This document shows positions 7,936-16,566 of a DNA stretch of 64,000 nt, one piece after another. Location of the stretch: contig NZ_FTNI01000015.1 of the NCBI RefSeq assembly GCF_900156315.1, forward strand, positions 1 to 64,000. The letters are read 5' to 3'. This stretch comes from Microbispora rosea (GTDB lineage: Bacteria > Actinomycetota > Actinomycetes > Streptosporangiales > Streptosporangiaceae). The translations under genes were made by a program, and so were the position numbers. Within the stretch, counting starts at the first letter, position 1; each line of letters opens with the position of its first letter. Below the pieces are notes generated by a model. The model saw nothing but the letters and a program-made list of their open reading frames with translations, made no database searches and had not been told where the DNA came from.

Positions 7936-8760
7936 TCATCGCGTAACCGGTTCCGTACGGCGGCGGGCGGCGGGAACGACCAGCGGAGTGCCGGTCTCCG
8001 GGTCGTCGATCACCCGGCAGGGCAGCCGGAAGACCTCCTCCACCAGGCCGGCCGTCATGACCTCTCCGGGCGGCCCGGCGGCCACGACCCGGCCGTCGCG
8101 CATCGCGATCAGATGGGTGGCGTAGCGGGCGGCGTGGTTGAGGTCGTGGAGCACCGCCACGAGCGTGCGTCCGCGCTCCTCGTGCAGCCGGGCGCACAGG
8201 TCGAGGACCTCGATCTGGTGGGCGATGTCCAGATAGGTCGTCGGTTCGTCCAGGAGCAGCAGCGGCGTCTCCTGCGCCAGTGCCATCGCGATCCACACGC
8301 GCTGGCGCTGGCCCCCGGACAGCTCGTCGACCAGGCGTCCGGCCAGGTCGGCGACCCCGGTGGCCTCCATGGACTCGCGCACCACCCGCTCGTCGTCGGC
8401 CGACCACTGGCGCAGCAGCCGCTGGTGGGGATAGCGCCCGCGGCCGACCAGCTCGGCGACCGTGATGCCGTCCGGTGCGACGGACGTCTGGGGCAGCAGG
8501 CCGAGGGTCCTGGCGACCTTCCTCGCGGGCAGGGAGGTGATGTCCCGCCCGTCGAGCAGCACGGTTCCGGCGGCCGGCCGGAGCGTGCGCGCCAGCGCCC
8601 GCAGCAGCGTGGACTTGCCGCAGGCGTTGGGCCCGATGATCACGGTGAAGGACCGGTCGGGGATGGCGACGTCGAGGCCCTCGGCGACGACCCTCTTGTC
8701 GTAGGAGAGGGTCAGCGCGCTGCCGCTGAGGCGCGGCCCGTCGTCGTGCGTTCCTGCCAT
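7936..8760 (-). CDS. Siderophore ABC transporter ATP-binding protein
   Basis: 274 residues. It has Walker A GPNACGKST (near 40), signature LSGGQRQRVW, Walker B LLLLDEPTTYLD and a switch histidine in VLHDLNHAARYA. The profile is the FecE/FepC subgroup that powers ferric siderophore import. The ATG at 8760 has AGGAA upstream. A TTG at 8790 overlapping the permease stop is an alternative that would add 10 residues. Much longer upstream extensions in this frame are shadows of the permease gene. It sits downstream of two permease genes on the same strand. Confidence 0.93.
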   Translation of the reverse strand: MAGTHDDGPRLSGSALTLSYDKRVVAEGLDVAIPDRSFTVIIGPNACGKSTLLRALARTLRPAAGTVLLDGRDITSLPARKVARTLGLLPQTSVAPDGITVAELVGRGRYPHQRLLRQWSADDERVVRESMEATGVADLAGRLVDELSGGQRQRVWIAMALAQETPLLLLDEPTTYLDIAHQIEVLDLCARLHEERGRTLVAVLHDLNHAARYATHLIAMRDGRVVAAGPPGEVMTAGLVEEVFRLPCRVIDDPETGTPLVVPAARRRTEPVTR

Positions 8761-8786
8761 GGCGTTCCTGTCCACGATCGTGTCGG

Positions 8787-9827
8787 TCAAATCCGTCCCG
8801 CCTTCCGCTGGGCGGCGAGCAGCCAGACGAGGTAGCCGCCGCCGAGCACTCCCGTCACCACTCCGACGGGCAGCTGGTGACCCGCGAACAGCCGCTGCGC
8901 GGCCAGGTCGGCGCCGGTCAGCAGCGCCGCGCCCGTGCACGTCGCGGCGAGCAGGTTCGGCCCGGGCGCCCCGGTCATCCGCCTGGCCAGGTGCGGGGCG
9001 GTGAGCGCGACGAACGACACGGGCCCGGCGGCCGCCGCCGCCAGGGACGTGAGCAGCACGGCGGCCCCCAGCAACACCAGGCGCATGCCCTGCACCCTCA
9101 CCCCGAGGCCGCGCGCCAGGTCGTCGCCCATCTCCGTGATGGCCAGCGGGCGCGCGCAGCCGAGCAGCACCACCGGCGCCAGCACCGCCATCGCGGCGAG
9201 CAGCGGGAGGACGTCCTCCCAACCGCGCCCGTCCAGGCTCCCGGTGAGCCACAGCATGGCCCGTGCCGCCTCCATCAGCCGCCCCCGGGTCAGCAGGTAG
9301 CCGTTGACGCCGGTGAGGATGGCGGTGGCGCCGATGCCCACCAGCACGAGGCGGTGGCTGTGCAGGCCGCCGCGCCAGGCCAGCGCGTAGATGACCACTC
9401 CGGTGACGATCCCGCCGAGCACCGCGCCGCCCGCGAGCGCCGCGCTGCCGCCTCCCGTGACGACCACGAGGAGCGCCCCCGCCGACGAGCCCTGGGTGAA
9501 CCCGAGCAGGTCGGGGCTGCCCAGCGGGTTGCGTACGAGCGACTGGAAGACCGCGCCGGCCAGTGCGAGGGCGGCGCCCACGAGCAGCGCGGTGACCACG
9601 CGGGGCAGCCGGAGCTCGTGCACGACGAAGTCCTCGGCCGGGCTGCCGCCGCCCAGGACGGTGCGGACGACGTCCGAGGGGCTCATCGGATAGTCGCCGC
9701 CGCCCACCGCGAGCACGCCGAAGACGAGCGCGAGCAGCAGGCAGCCGGCTCCGACGGCGACGGCCCTGAAGCGCAGGGGCATTCCGCCGGCGATCCTTCG
9801 GACGGGCATGGATCTCACGGCGGTCAT
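8787..9827 (-). CDS. FecCD-family siderophore ABC permease (second subunit)
   Basis: 346 residues, rich in hydrophobic helices. FecCD signatures visible are LRLPRVVTALLVGAALALAG, the VRNPLGSPDLLG loop, and GPVSFVALTAPHLARR. The ATG at 9827 overlaps the preceding permease stop (ATGA), giving tight coupling. Together with the upstream permease it should form the inner-membrane channel for ferric siderophores, typically about ten helices per subunit. It is FepG-like in position. Confidence 0.93.
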   Translation of the reverse strand: MTAVRSMPVRRIAGGMPLRFRAVAVGAGCLLLALVFGVLAVGGGDYPMSPSDVVRTVLGGGSPAEDFVVHELRLPRVVTALLVGAALALAGAVFQSLVRNPLGSPDLLGFTQGSSAGALLVVVTGGGSAALAGGAVLGGIVTGVVIYALAWRGGLHSHRLVLVGIGATAILTGVNGYLLTRGRLMEAARAMLWLTGSLDGRGWEDVLPLLAAMAVLAPVVLLGCARPLAITEMGDDLARGLGVRVQGMRLVLLGAAVLLTSLAAAAAGPVSFVALTAPHLARRMTGAPGPNLLAATCTGAALLTGADLAAQRLFAGHQLPVGVVTGVLGGGYLVWLLAAQRKAGRI

Positions 9828-10900
9828 GCGCGGACCTTCCTTCGCAGGAAGTACAGGAACAGCGGGCCGCCGAGCACCGCCGTGACGATGCCCGCCTGCA
9901 GCTCGCCCGGCCTGGCCACCAGCCGCCCGAGCACGTCGGCGCCGAGCAGCAGCACGGGTGCGAGCAGCGCGCAGCAGGGGAGCATCCAGCGCTGGCCGGG
10001 GCCGGTCAGCGCACGGACGAGGTGCGGCACCATGAGCCCGACGAAGACGATGGGCCCGCAGGCCGCCGTCGCCGCCCCGCACAGCAGCGTCACCGCCACG
10101 ATGGCGCCCGCGCGGACCCGGGCGGGATGCGCGCCGAGCGAGCGCGCCGAGTCGTCGCCGAGCGCGAGCGCGTTGAGCGGCCTGGCCAGGGCCAGCGCCA
10201 GCAGCAGGCCCGCCGCGATGAACGGCGCCATCATGGCCGCGGTCGCGCCCTGCGCGCTCGCCAGCGAGCCGACCGTCCAGAAGCGCATGGTCTCCAGCGA
10301 GGCCGCGTCGAGCAGCATCGTCCCGTTCACGTACGAGTAGAGCGCGGCGTTGACGGCGGCTCCCGCGAGCGCCAGCCGGGCCGGGGTCGCCGCGCGCCCG
10401 CCGCCCACGGCGTACACCAGCACGGACACGGCCGCCGCGCCGGCCAGGGCGAACCAGACGTAGCCCTGGAACGTCGCCACCCCGAAGATCCCGGCGGCCG
10501 TGGCCACCGCCGCCGAGGCGCCCGCGTTGATCCCCAGCAGGCCGGGGTCGGCCAGGGGGTTGCGGGTCAGCGCCTGCATGACGCCGCCCGCGACTCCCAG
10601 CGCGACTCCGGCGAGCAGCCCGAGCAGGGTGCGCGGCAGCCGCATCTGGTGGACGACCGTGTAGGCGGCCGAGCCGGCGTCAACGAGCCCGTGCCAGACC
10701 TCGGCCGGGGAGAGCTGCCGGGCGCCGAGACCGAGGCTGAGCACGAGGACGGCGCCCAGGGCGATCGCCGAGCCCAGCAGCGCCGCGACGCGCCGGCCGT
10801 TTTCCGCGCGTTTTCGCGGCGGCCCCGCAGGCTCGCTGATCTGCGCGGACTCCATGACGACCACGACCGGCTCCGGTGGGGGGCGGGGGGCGATTTCCAT
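9824..10900 (-). CDS. FecCD-family siderophore ABC permease (first subunit)
   Basis: 358 residues from the ATG at 10900, which has AGAGGGG just upstream; GTG 10903 and TTG 10915 are weaker alternatives. The N terminus is a Pro-rich cytoplasmic stretch. The membrane part carries MRLPRTLLGLLAGVALGVAG, LTRNPLADPGLLGINAGASA and GPIVFVGLMVPHLVR, all FecCD family motifs. It opens the minus-strand uptake operon and is transcribed divergently from the binding-protein gene across the iron box. Confidence 0.93.
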   Translation of the reverse strand: MEIAPRPPPEPVVVVMESAQISEPAGPPRKRAENGRRVAALLGSAIALGAVLVLSLGLGARQLSPAEVWHGLVDAGSAAYTVVHQMRLPRTLLGLLAGVALGVAGGVMQALTRNPLADPGLLGINAGASAAVATAAGIFGVATFQGYVWFALAGAAAVSVLVYAVGGGRAATPARLALAGAAVNAALYSYVNGTMLLDAASLETMRFWTVGSLASAQGATAAMMAPFIAAGLLLALALARPLNALALGDDSARSLGAHPARVRAGAIVAVTLLCGAATAACGPIVFVGLMVPHLVRALTGPGQRWMLPCCALLAPVLLLGADVLGRLVARPGELQAGIVTAVLGGPLFLYFLRRKVRA

Positions 10901-10919
10901 CACCCCTCTGGACAAGAAC

Positions 10920-10938
10920 TTAGGTAAGGGTAACCTAA
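10920..10938. promoter_or_regulatory. Iron box (DtxR/IdeR/DmdR-type operator)
   Basis: TTAGGTAAGGGTAACCTAA is a 19-bp interrupted palindrome; 7 of 9 arm positions pair. It closely matches the DtxR/IdeR consensus TTAGGTTAGSCTAACCTAA. It lies between the divergent permease operon and the binding-protein gene, where one repressor could control both. Under iron sufficiency the uptake genes would be repressed. Confidence 0.88.
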
Positions 10939-10987
10939 CTAACGATCAGCCCCCAAGACTCTGGGGCATGCGAGAGAAAGACGAACC

Positions 10988-12013
10988 GTGCGAAACCTGA
11001 ACTCCCCCACGTCCCGTCGCGGCTTCTTCGCGGCGGGCGGAGCGGCCGTACTCACCCTGGCGCTGGCCGCCTGCGGGTCGAGCGATCCTGTGCCCTCCTC
11101 CGCAGGTCAGAGCGCGAAATCGTGGTCCTTCACGGACGACAGGAAGGAGGCGGTCACGGCCGCGGCCGTCCCGTCGCGGGTCGTGGCGTTCACCGGGACG
11201 GCGGCGGTGCTCGCCGACTACGGCCTGCAGCAGAAGGTCGCGGGCGTCTTCGGTGAGACCAAGCGCGCCGACGGCTCGCCCGACCCGCAGGCCGGCGACC
11301 TGGACGTGAACAAGGTCACGATCCTCGGCAACGTCTGGGGCGAGTTCAACATCGAGAAGTACGCCGCACTGCGTCCCGACCTTCTCGTCACGCACATGTA
11401 CGACCCCGGGGCCCTGTGGTACGTCCCGGACGAGAGCAAGGACAAGATCGTCAAGCTGGCCCCGACCGTGGCCGTCAGCGTGGCCCGTGTGCCGATGACC
11501 GAGCCGATCGAGCGGTATGCCGCCCTCGCCGAGTCGCTCGGCGCGGACCTCGGCGCTCCGAAGGTCGCCGAGGCCAAGGCCAGGTTCGAGGCCGCCGCCG
11601 AGAGCGTGCGCAAGGCGGTCGCCGGCAACCCCGGCATCAAGGTCCTGGCCGCCTCGGGCAGCCCCGACGTGCTGTACGTCTCCAACCCGGAGGTCAACAC
11701 CGACCTCATGTACTTCACCCAGCTGGGGGTCGACGTCGTCACGCCGGAAAAGCCCGGCGACGGCGGCTACTACGAGAACCTGAGCTGGGAGAACGCCGAC
11801 AAGTACGACGCCGACCTGATCCTGCTCGACAACCGAAGCACCGCGCTGCAGCCCGAGGACCTGACGTCCAAGCCGTCCTGGGGCACGCTGCCCGCCGTCA
11901 AGGCCGACCAGGTCATCGGCTGGGATCCCGTGCCGCGCTTCTCGTACGCCGGAGCCGCGCCGATCCTGGAGAACCTTGCCTCGGCGATCCGGAACGCCAA
12001 GAAGCTCGGCTGA
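10988..12013 (+). CDS. Ferric siderophore-binding lipoprotein
   Basis: 341 residues from a GTG at 10988. The signal has a twin-arginine-like RRGFFAAGG followed by a lipobox LAAC, so the mature protein is anchored through that Cys. The body shows the periplasmic-binding type III features of FhuD/FecB-like proteins ([25 protein letters not shown]). It delivers ferric siderophore to the divergently encoded permease/ATPase. The start lies 49 bp after the iron box. Directly downstream are fragments of siderophore biosynthesis genes. Confidence 0.92.
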   Translation: MRNLNSPTSRRGFFAAGGAAVLTLALAACGSSDPVPSSAGQSAKSWSFTDDRKEAVTAAAVPSRVVAFTGTAAVLADYGLQQKVAGVFGETKRADGSPDPQAGDLDVNKVTILGNVWGEFNIEKYAALRPDLLVTHMYDPGALWYVPDESKDKIVKLAPTVAVSVARVPMTEPIERYAALAESLGADLGAPKVAEAKARFEAAAESVRKAVAGNPGIKVLAASGSPDVLYVSNPEVNTDLMYFTQLGVDVVTPEKPGDGGYYENLSWENADKYDADLILLDNRSTALQPEDLTSKPSWGTLPAVKADQVIGWDPVPRFSYAGAAPILENLASAIRNAKKLG

Positions 12014-12048
12014 CCCCACGTCGGAGAAATCACCCGGGGACACGTGTC

Positions 12049-12415
12049 GTGGCCGACACGACCTCGCCGTACTCCTTCCTGAGCTACCTGAAGGAGACCG
12101 GCAGGCTCTATCCCTTCTACATCCGCGAGAGCTTCTACCAGCTCCGCGCCGAATACGACGCGTACTGCCGGTGGGCCGCCGCGCGGCTGCGCGGCGTCCG
12201 CTTCGGCCACCGGGTGACCTCCGGTGACGTACGACGAGGCCGACGGACACTACGTCGTACGCGCGGTGACGGAGAACGGTGAGGAGACCGAGCACCGGGC
12301 CCCGCACCTCGTGCTCGGCACCGGCATCCCGCCGTACGTGCCGGAGGCCTGCCGCGACCTCGGCGGCGATCTCGTGCATAACACCGGCTATCTCGACGCC
12401 AAGGCCGCGGTTCTG
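12049..12415 (+). pseudogene. Remnant of SidA/IucD/PvdA-type lysine/ornithine N-monooxygenase
   Basis: The first frame reads [20 protein letters not shown] and [15 protein letters not shown] then VRFGHRV, the central part of flavin N-hydroxylases of hydroxamate siderophore pathways. Near 12222 the match continues only after a +1 shift ([12 protein letters not shown] ... LVLGTGIPPYVPEACRDL ... HNTGYLDAK). The N-terminal FAD-binding domain and the C-terminal part are absent. This is therefore a truncated and frameshifted relic, lying 35 bp after the binding-protein gene. In desferrioxamine-type loci the intact enzyme hydroxylates cadaverine or lysine side chains. Confidence 0.8.
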
Positions 12416-12506
12416 GCTGGATCTCTACCGCAGGGTCGCTCGTGCCAACGGCGGCACCCCTGACGCCGACCGCCGCCTGCACGCCTGGGCGAGGGAGGCG
12501 GGCTGA
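12410..12506 (+). pseudogene. Possible methyltransferase fragment fused to the monooxygenase relic
   Basis: The third frame reads FWLDLYRRVARANGG, TPDADRRLHAWAREAG, then TGA. It abuts the monooxygenase relic at about 12410. The DxxRRLxAWAxxAG pattern resembles a C-terminal stretch of SAM-dependent methyltransferases, where a further 30-50 residues would be expected. It may be a second relic left by a deletion that joined two genes. The match is weak and by eye. Confidence 0.35.
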
Positions 12507-12634
12507 GCGACATCCCTTGGCATCACCGTCACATCACTGTCACGGGGGGCGAATCAGCCGAGGCTGGGTCTTGTCGCCTTCGAGGGCCGCCCGCATGCTT
12601 GGGAAGCCCTCACCCCCCGACGGAAGGACGTGGC

Positions 12635-13420
12635 GTGCTCACGCTCAGAGGCAAGTTCGGTGTGGAGGACAGCGCCTACGCCAAGGCGTGGAAGACGTTC
12701 CAGCCCATCTCGAACACCGACGCGATCATCGCCGACAGGCTGACCACTCTGGACCTGGTCACGGAGGACGCGGGACGCCAGGGAGAGACCTACCTGATCA
12801 TCGACGGGCGGGACATCGACCATACGGTCCCGAGCGTGGTGCTGGTCGACGGCGTCTGGGACGCGAAGGTCGTCGTCCGCATTCGCCTGCACGGCGGCCT
12901 CAAGTACCCGGAGATCCTGGAGAGCCTTGCGCACGAATGGGGCATCCACGCGGAGAAGGGCTGGACGTTCGCGTCCTACATCCGCAAGACCACGAAGCTC
13001 GAGGCCATGCGCAAGTACTACACCGAGCTCTTCCCTCCCGCGAAGAGCGCGGTCGACCTGCCGGACCACCGCCTGCTGGCCGAGGGCGTCCACGAACGGC
13101 ATCGTGAGCTGATGTTCGCCCTGCGGAAGCTGGAGCCGAAGCTCGCGGACGCCCTGCTGGCGGCGTGGCAGGACGACATCGACAACTACGCCGAGAGCGC
13201 GAGGACGGGCAGGAAGGCCACCGCGTCCTGGAACGTGCCACAGGCCTCGACCGAGACCACGACCACTCAGACGACCGCTCAGGACACCGGGGACGACGAC
13301 GCTCCGCTGACGGACGAGAACGACCGGAAGGCGTTCGACGACTGGCTCGGCGAGGGCGAGGGTGAGAGCGGGGGCGACGACACCGGCCGGCAGGACGGGG
13401 ACGACGACGACAACACCTGA
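12635..13420 (+). CDS. Hypothetical protein with acidic C-terminal tail
   Basis: 261 residues from a GTG at 12635, with GGAAGGA seven bases upstream. The first 190 residues look globular (LRGKFGVEDSAYAKAWKTF; YLIIDGRDIDHTVPS; RIRLHGGLKYPEILESLAHE). The tail is low-complexity: a Thr/Gln-rich stretch (TETTTTQTTAQ) followed by Asp/Glu/Gly runs ending in DDDDNT. No signal peptide or membrane helix is seen. I do not recognise the family. It is flanked by siderophore-gene relics and a secreted phosphoesterase and has no obvious operon partner. Confidence 0.7.
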   Translation: MLTLRGKFGVEDSAYAKAWKTFQPISNTDAIIADRLTTLDLVTEDAGRQGETYLIIDGRDIDHTVPSVVLVDGVWDAKVVVRIRLHGGLKYPEILESLAHEWGIHAEKGWTFASYIRKTTKLEAMRKYYTELFPPAKSAVDLPDHRLLAEGVHERHRELMFALRKLEPKLADALLAAWQDDIDNYAESARTGRKATASWNVPQASTETTTTQTTAQDTGDDDAPLTDENDRKAFDDWLGEGEGESGGDDTGRQDGDDDDNT

Positions 13421-13458
13421 GTGGTGCCGAAGCCGGCCCCGTCACTGCCGGGAGGTTG

Positions 13459-14529
13459 TCAGCGGTCGGCCACGTTGGCGGCGACGATCTTCGGGGTGAA
13501 CTCGAAGAGGTTGGGGTCACGCGGGTCGACGGTGGCCGACACCCAGTGGGTGTTGCCGTCACCGAACGTCTCGACCCGCGTGAACTTCGCCACGACCTGG
13601 CCGTTGTCGTACTTCATCGGCTTGTCGAGCTTGAAGTAGTGGCTGTCGCCGTGCACCAGCGCCGACTGGCCGGGGAACGCGAGGACCTGCCTGCGCAGCT
13701 CGGGCAGGATCTCGTTGTAGCCGTCGTACTGCGCGGGCTGCAGCTTCTGCTCGTTGTTGAAGTTGGGGTCGGCCTGCCAGGCGACCATCACGCCCTTCAG
13801 TCCCTGCTTCGCGGCCAGCGCGTAGGACTCCGACAGCCAGTGGATGTTGGCCTGCTCGCGCTCCTGGTGCTCGGCCGTCATGCGCGCGATCTCGCTGTCG
13901 GGACGGTTCTCGCCGTCGACGCCGGCGTGCGGCAGGTTGTCGTTGGAGCCCTGGACGTTGAGGCCGATGTACATCACGGGCCCGTACACCCAGCGGACGT
14001 TCTCCCGGTACTTCTCGTAACCGGGCTCGGAGCTCTCCCGCTGCACGGTCATCGTGTGCCGGCCGAGGGTCTGGTCGGTCGGGTAGAAGACCTGGCGCTC
14101 GTGGTCGAGCCGCTCCAGGGCGTCGAAGCCGCCGGTGCCCGCGCCGTACCGGCCCCAGCAGTCCGTCCAGTCGTTGTCGCCGGGGAGGACGACCACGGGG
14201 CGCTTCAGCGTGTTGAAGGAGGCGAGCGAGGTGCTGTACAGCGCGTCGTCGCAGGTGCCGTCGCCGCCCGCCTTGAGGTCGCCGTCGAAGATGGAGAACT
14301 CGATGTCCGACTTGTTCATGTCGGCCAGCAGGCGCGGGTACTCCACCCGGCCCTGCGGGCCGTACGGCATGTCGCCGAAGAGCCCGACGGTGTACGGCCG
14401 GCCCTTGGCGTTGTCGGGCCCGTCACCGTGCCGTTCGTTGGCGGCGTTCGCGCTGCCCGCGCCGACGGTCAGGGCCGCGGTCGCGGTCGCGGCGGCCGCG
14501 ATGGCCGCACGTCGCATGATGCTCCACAT
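13459..14529 (-). CDS. Secreted metallophosphoesterase (calcineurin-like)
   Basis: 356 residues. The N terminus is a Sec-type signal: positive start, Ala-rich core, probable cleavage after GSANA near residue 29. The metal-binding motifs of the calcineurin-like superfamily follow in order: GLFGDMPYG, FDGDLKAG, LPGDNDW, and a late VHGDSHYF histidine. It probably hydrolyses phosphomonoesters or diesters outside the cell; the substrate is unknown. It stands alone, convergent with the hypothetical gene upstream. Confidence 0.85.
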   Translation of the reverse strand: MWSIMRRAAIAAAATATAALTVGAGSANAANERHGDGPDNAKGRPYTVGLFGDMPYGPQGRVEYPRLLADMNKSDIEFSIFDGDLKAGGDGTCDDALYSTSLASFNTLKRPVVVLPGDNDWTDCWGRYGAGTGGFDALERLDHERQVFYPTDQTLGRHTMTVQRESSEPGYEKYRENVRWVYGPVMYIGLNVQGSNDNLPHAGVDGENRPDSEIARMTAEHQEREQANIHWLSESYALAAKQGLKGVMVAWQADPNFNNEQKLQPAQYDGYNEILPELRRQVLAFPGQSALVHGDSHYFKLDKPMKYDNGQVVAKFTRVETFGDGNTHWVSATVDPRDPNLFEFTPKIVAANVADR

Positions 14530-14713
14530 GGCAGAAGCTCCGTTTCACGGGGGAAGATCGGCGGCAGACTACTGAGCCTGGAGTGCACTCCCGTGACATG
14601 ACGCGTTGCTGCGCAATGGCCTTTCGGGAAACTTCCGCGTGATCGACGGCGGTGCGCCGGAGCCGTCCACGTCAGTACGCGTCAGTACGCCGTGGGACGG
14701 AGCGGGCCGGACG

Positions 14714-15304
14714 TCACGGCTTGCGGGCGACCGCGCCCACGTAGCCGCTGCGGCTCGGGTCGCCCGGGTACGTGTCGTCGCGGGGACGCCAGCTCTCGAC
14801 CGGCACGACTCCGGGCTCCAGCAGCTCCATGCCGTCGAAGTGGGGGGCGAGCGCCGCCGGCCCGCGGTGCACGATGCCGTCCGCCGAGGTCTTGCTGTAG
14901 ACGGAGCGGACCTCGTCGGCCTTGTCCTCGTCGATCGTCGCGGAGTAGGCGTGCGAGACGACCAGGTAGCCGCCGGAGGGCAGCGCGTCCCGCAGCGTCG
15001 CCGTGACGCCGCGGACGGAGTCCTCGTCGGTGAAGGAGTGCAGGAGGGCGAGCACCAGGATCGCGATCGGCTGGGTGAAGTCGAAGTGGTCCCTGATCTG
15101 GGGATCGTCCAGGATCTCCTTCGGCCGGCGCAGGCCGCCCTCCAGCACGATCGTCTCGGGGGGGTCGGCGAGGAGGGCGCGGGCGTGGACCAGCACGATC
15201 GGGTCGTTGTCCACGTAGGCCACGCGGGCGTCCGGGGCGATCGCGGCGCGGTCGGAGGGGAAGTTGTCCTTGCCCCCGAGGAAGTAGTCGTAGATACGGG
15301 CCAT
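14714..15304 (-). pseudogene. Internally deleted DUF574-type SAM methyltransferase
   Basis: 196 residues. It begins MARIYDYFLGGKDNF and continues DRAA then directly IAPDARVAYVDND. The intact family member in this window (36945-37787) has about 57 residues between these points, including the SAM-binding DIGCGLPTQGNVHE. The loss is in frame, so the rest stays readable. The usual N terminus is also short: codons for IDPTVPS precede the ATG, but a TGA stops the frame just upstream, where the synthetase fragment begins. Without motif I it should not bind SAM normally. It may still be expressed. Confidence 0.8.
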
Positions 15305-15333
15305 GCTCGGAACCGTCGGATCGATGCCCGGCG

Positions 15334-16185
15334 GTGCGCGCCCTCAACGCGGCCGTCGGCTTCGAGGTCGCCGGCACCGTCGTCAACCGCCGGTTCGAGG
15401 CGGCCACCGATCGCTACTCGCCCTACCGGAAGATGCCGGCGGCGCTGTGGCGGGAGAGCCCGGTCGCGGGCCTGGAACCGGGCCGGCGCCTGGCCACCAT
15501 AGCCTCCCTGCTCCACGTTTCCTCTGGAGGGCCAGGGGACGAGGCGGGGCGGTCATTCGCGGCGGCGCTGATCGAGCAGTCGGGCCTCGCCCCCGAGGCG
15601 TGGCTGCGGCGCTATCTCGACGCGTACCTCGTGCCGCTGCTGCACGCCTTCTACGCCTACGACCTGGCGTTCATGCCGCACGGCGAGAACGTCATCCTGG
15701 TCCTGGACGGCGGCGCGGTGGAACGGGTGATCTTCAAGGACATCGCCGAGGAGATCGTGGTCATGGACCCGGACGCGGACCTGCCGCCCGAGGTCCGGCG
15801 GATCCGCGCCGAGGTTCCCGAGGACCACCGGCTGCCGTCGATCTTCAGCGACGTCTTCGACTGCTTCCTGCGCTTCCTCAACGCGGTGCTCGCCACGGAC
15901 GGCGTGCTGGACGAGGACGTCTTCTGGCGGACCGTCGCCGAGTGCGCGACGGCCTACCAGCGGTCGGTCCCGCACCTCGCGGACCGGTTCCGGCGCCACG
16001 ACCTGTTCGCGGAGACGTTCGCCCTGTCGTGCCTCAACCGCCTGCAACTGCGGAACAACCGGCAGATGGTGGACCTGACCGACCCGTCGGCCACGCTGCA
16101 GATGGCCGGCGAGCTGGTCGACCCCATCGCCCGCTTCGCTCCGGTTCGTCTTGAGGGCGGAGGCGCTACGCCGGGGCGTACGTGA
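15334..16185 (+). pseudogene. 5'-truncated IucA/IucC-family siderophore synthetase (C-terminal half)
   Basis: 283 residues from a GTG at 15334. The body matches the C-terminal half of NRPS-independent siderophore synthetases: FMPHGENVILVLDGG, RVIFKDIAEEIVVMDPD, then a FhuF-like C-terminal domain with SCLNRLQLRNNRQMVDL. Intact members are about 580-620 residues, so the N-terminal half with part of the ATP site is missing. The break coincides with the truncated 5' end of the divergent methyltransferase (15304), which points to one rearrangement. With the monooxygenase relic it indicates a former hydroxamate/citrate-type siderophore pathway. Confidence 0.8.
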
Positions 16186-16450
16186 GGCAGTCGGCCTCGT
16201 CCCGGGCGTAGCCGATGTCGATGCCGGGCGCCTGGCACTCCAGCGACACGTTGTGCCGGCAGTCGGATATCTTGCACGCGCCCACCCGGCCCACGGTCTC
16301 CTGGTCGCCTCCCGGGGTGGGTGCGGTGAAGAACGTGTCGCAGTGCGCGTGGGACACGTCCCCGACCGTGATGGCGGTGGCGTGGCACCTGCCGTCGCGG
16401 TTGTAGGCGCACGAGGTGGCCTCGCAACGGTTGACTACGGGCATCTCCAT
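16166..16450 (-). CDS. DUF1540-domain cysteine-rich protein (two repeats)
   Basis: 94 residues from the ATG at 16450, with a G-rich ribosome-binding stretch (AGGGGGGA) upstream. Two Cys-rich DUF1540-type units are seen: CEATSCAYNRDGRCHATAIT with a later HCDTF, and CKISDCRHNVSLECQAPGID with a later DCLTY. The regular cysteines suggest metal binding or disulfides. The start could extend to 16546, but the ribosome-binding site favours 16450. The stop overlaps the convergent synthetase fragment by 20 bp. Function unknown. Confidence 0.82.
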   Translation of the reverse strand: MEMPVVNRCEATSCAYNRDGRCHATAITVGDVSHAHCDTFFTAPTPGGDQETVGRVGACKISDCRHNVSLECQAPGIDIGYARDEADCLTYAPA

Positions 16451-16566
16451 GAGCGGCTGTCCCCCCTGACGATCGTGGCTTTCGTCTTGGCTAATACCGC
16501 CTTCGACCAGGTCGGCAATCTCCGCCGCGATCCCAGACTCGGCCAAGCCACGCCAGGGGACACGAT

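Noticed and set aside
7936-9252. Extended 438-residue version of the siderophore ATPase
   Set aside because: The extra N terminus overlaps the permease gene in another frame and reads as Arg/Ala-rich noise.
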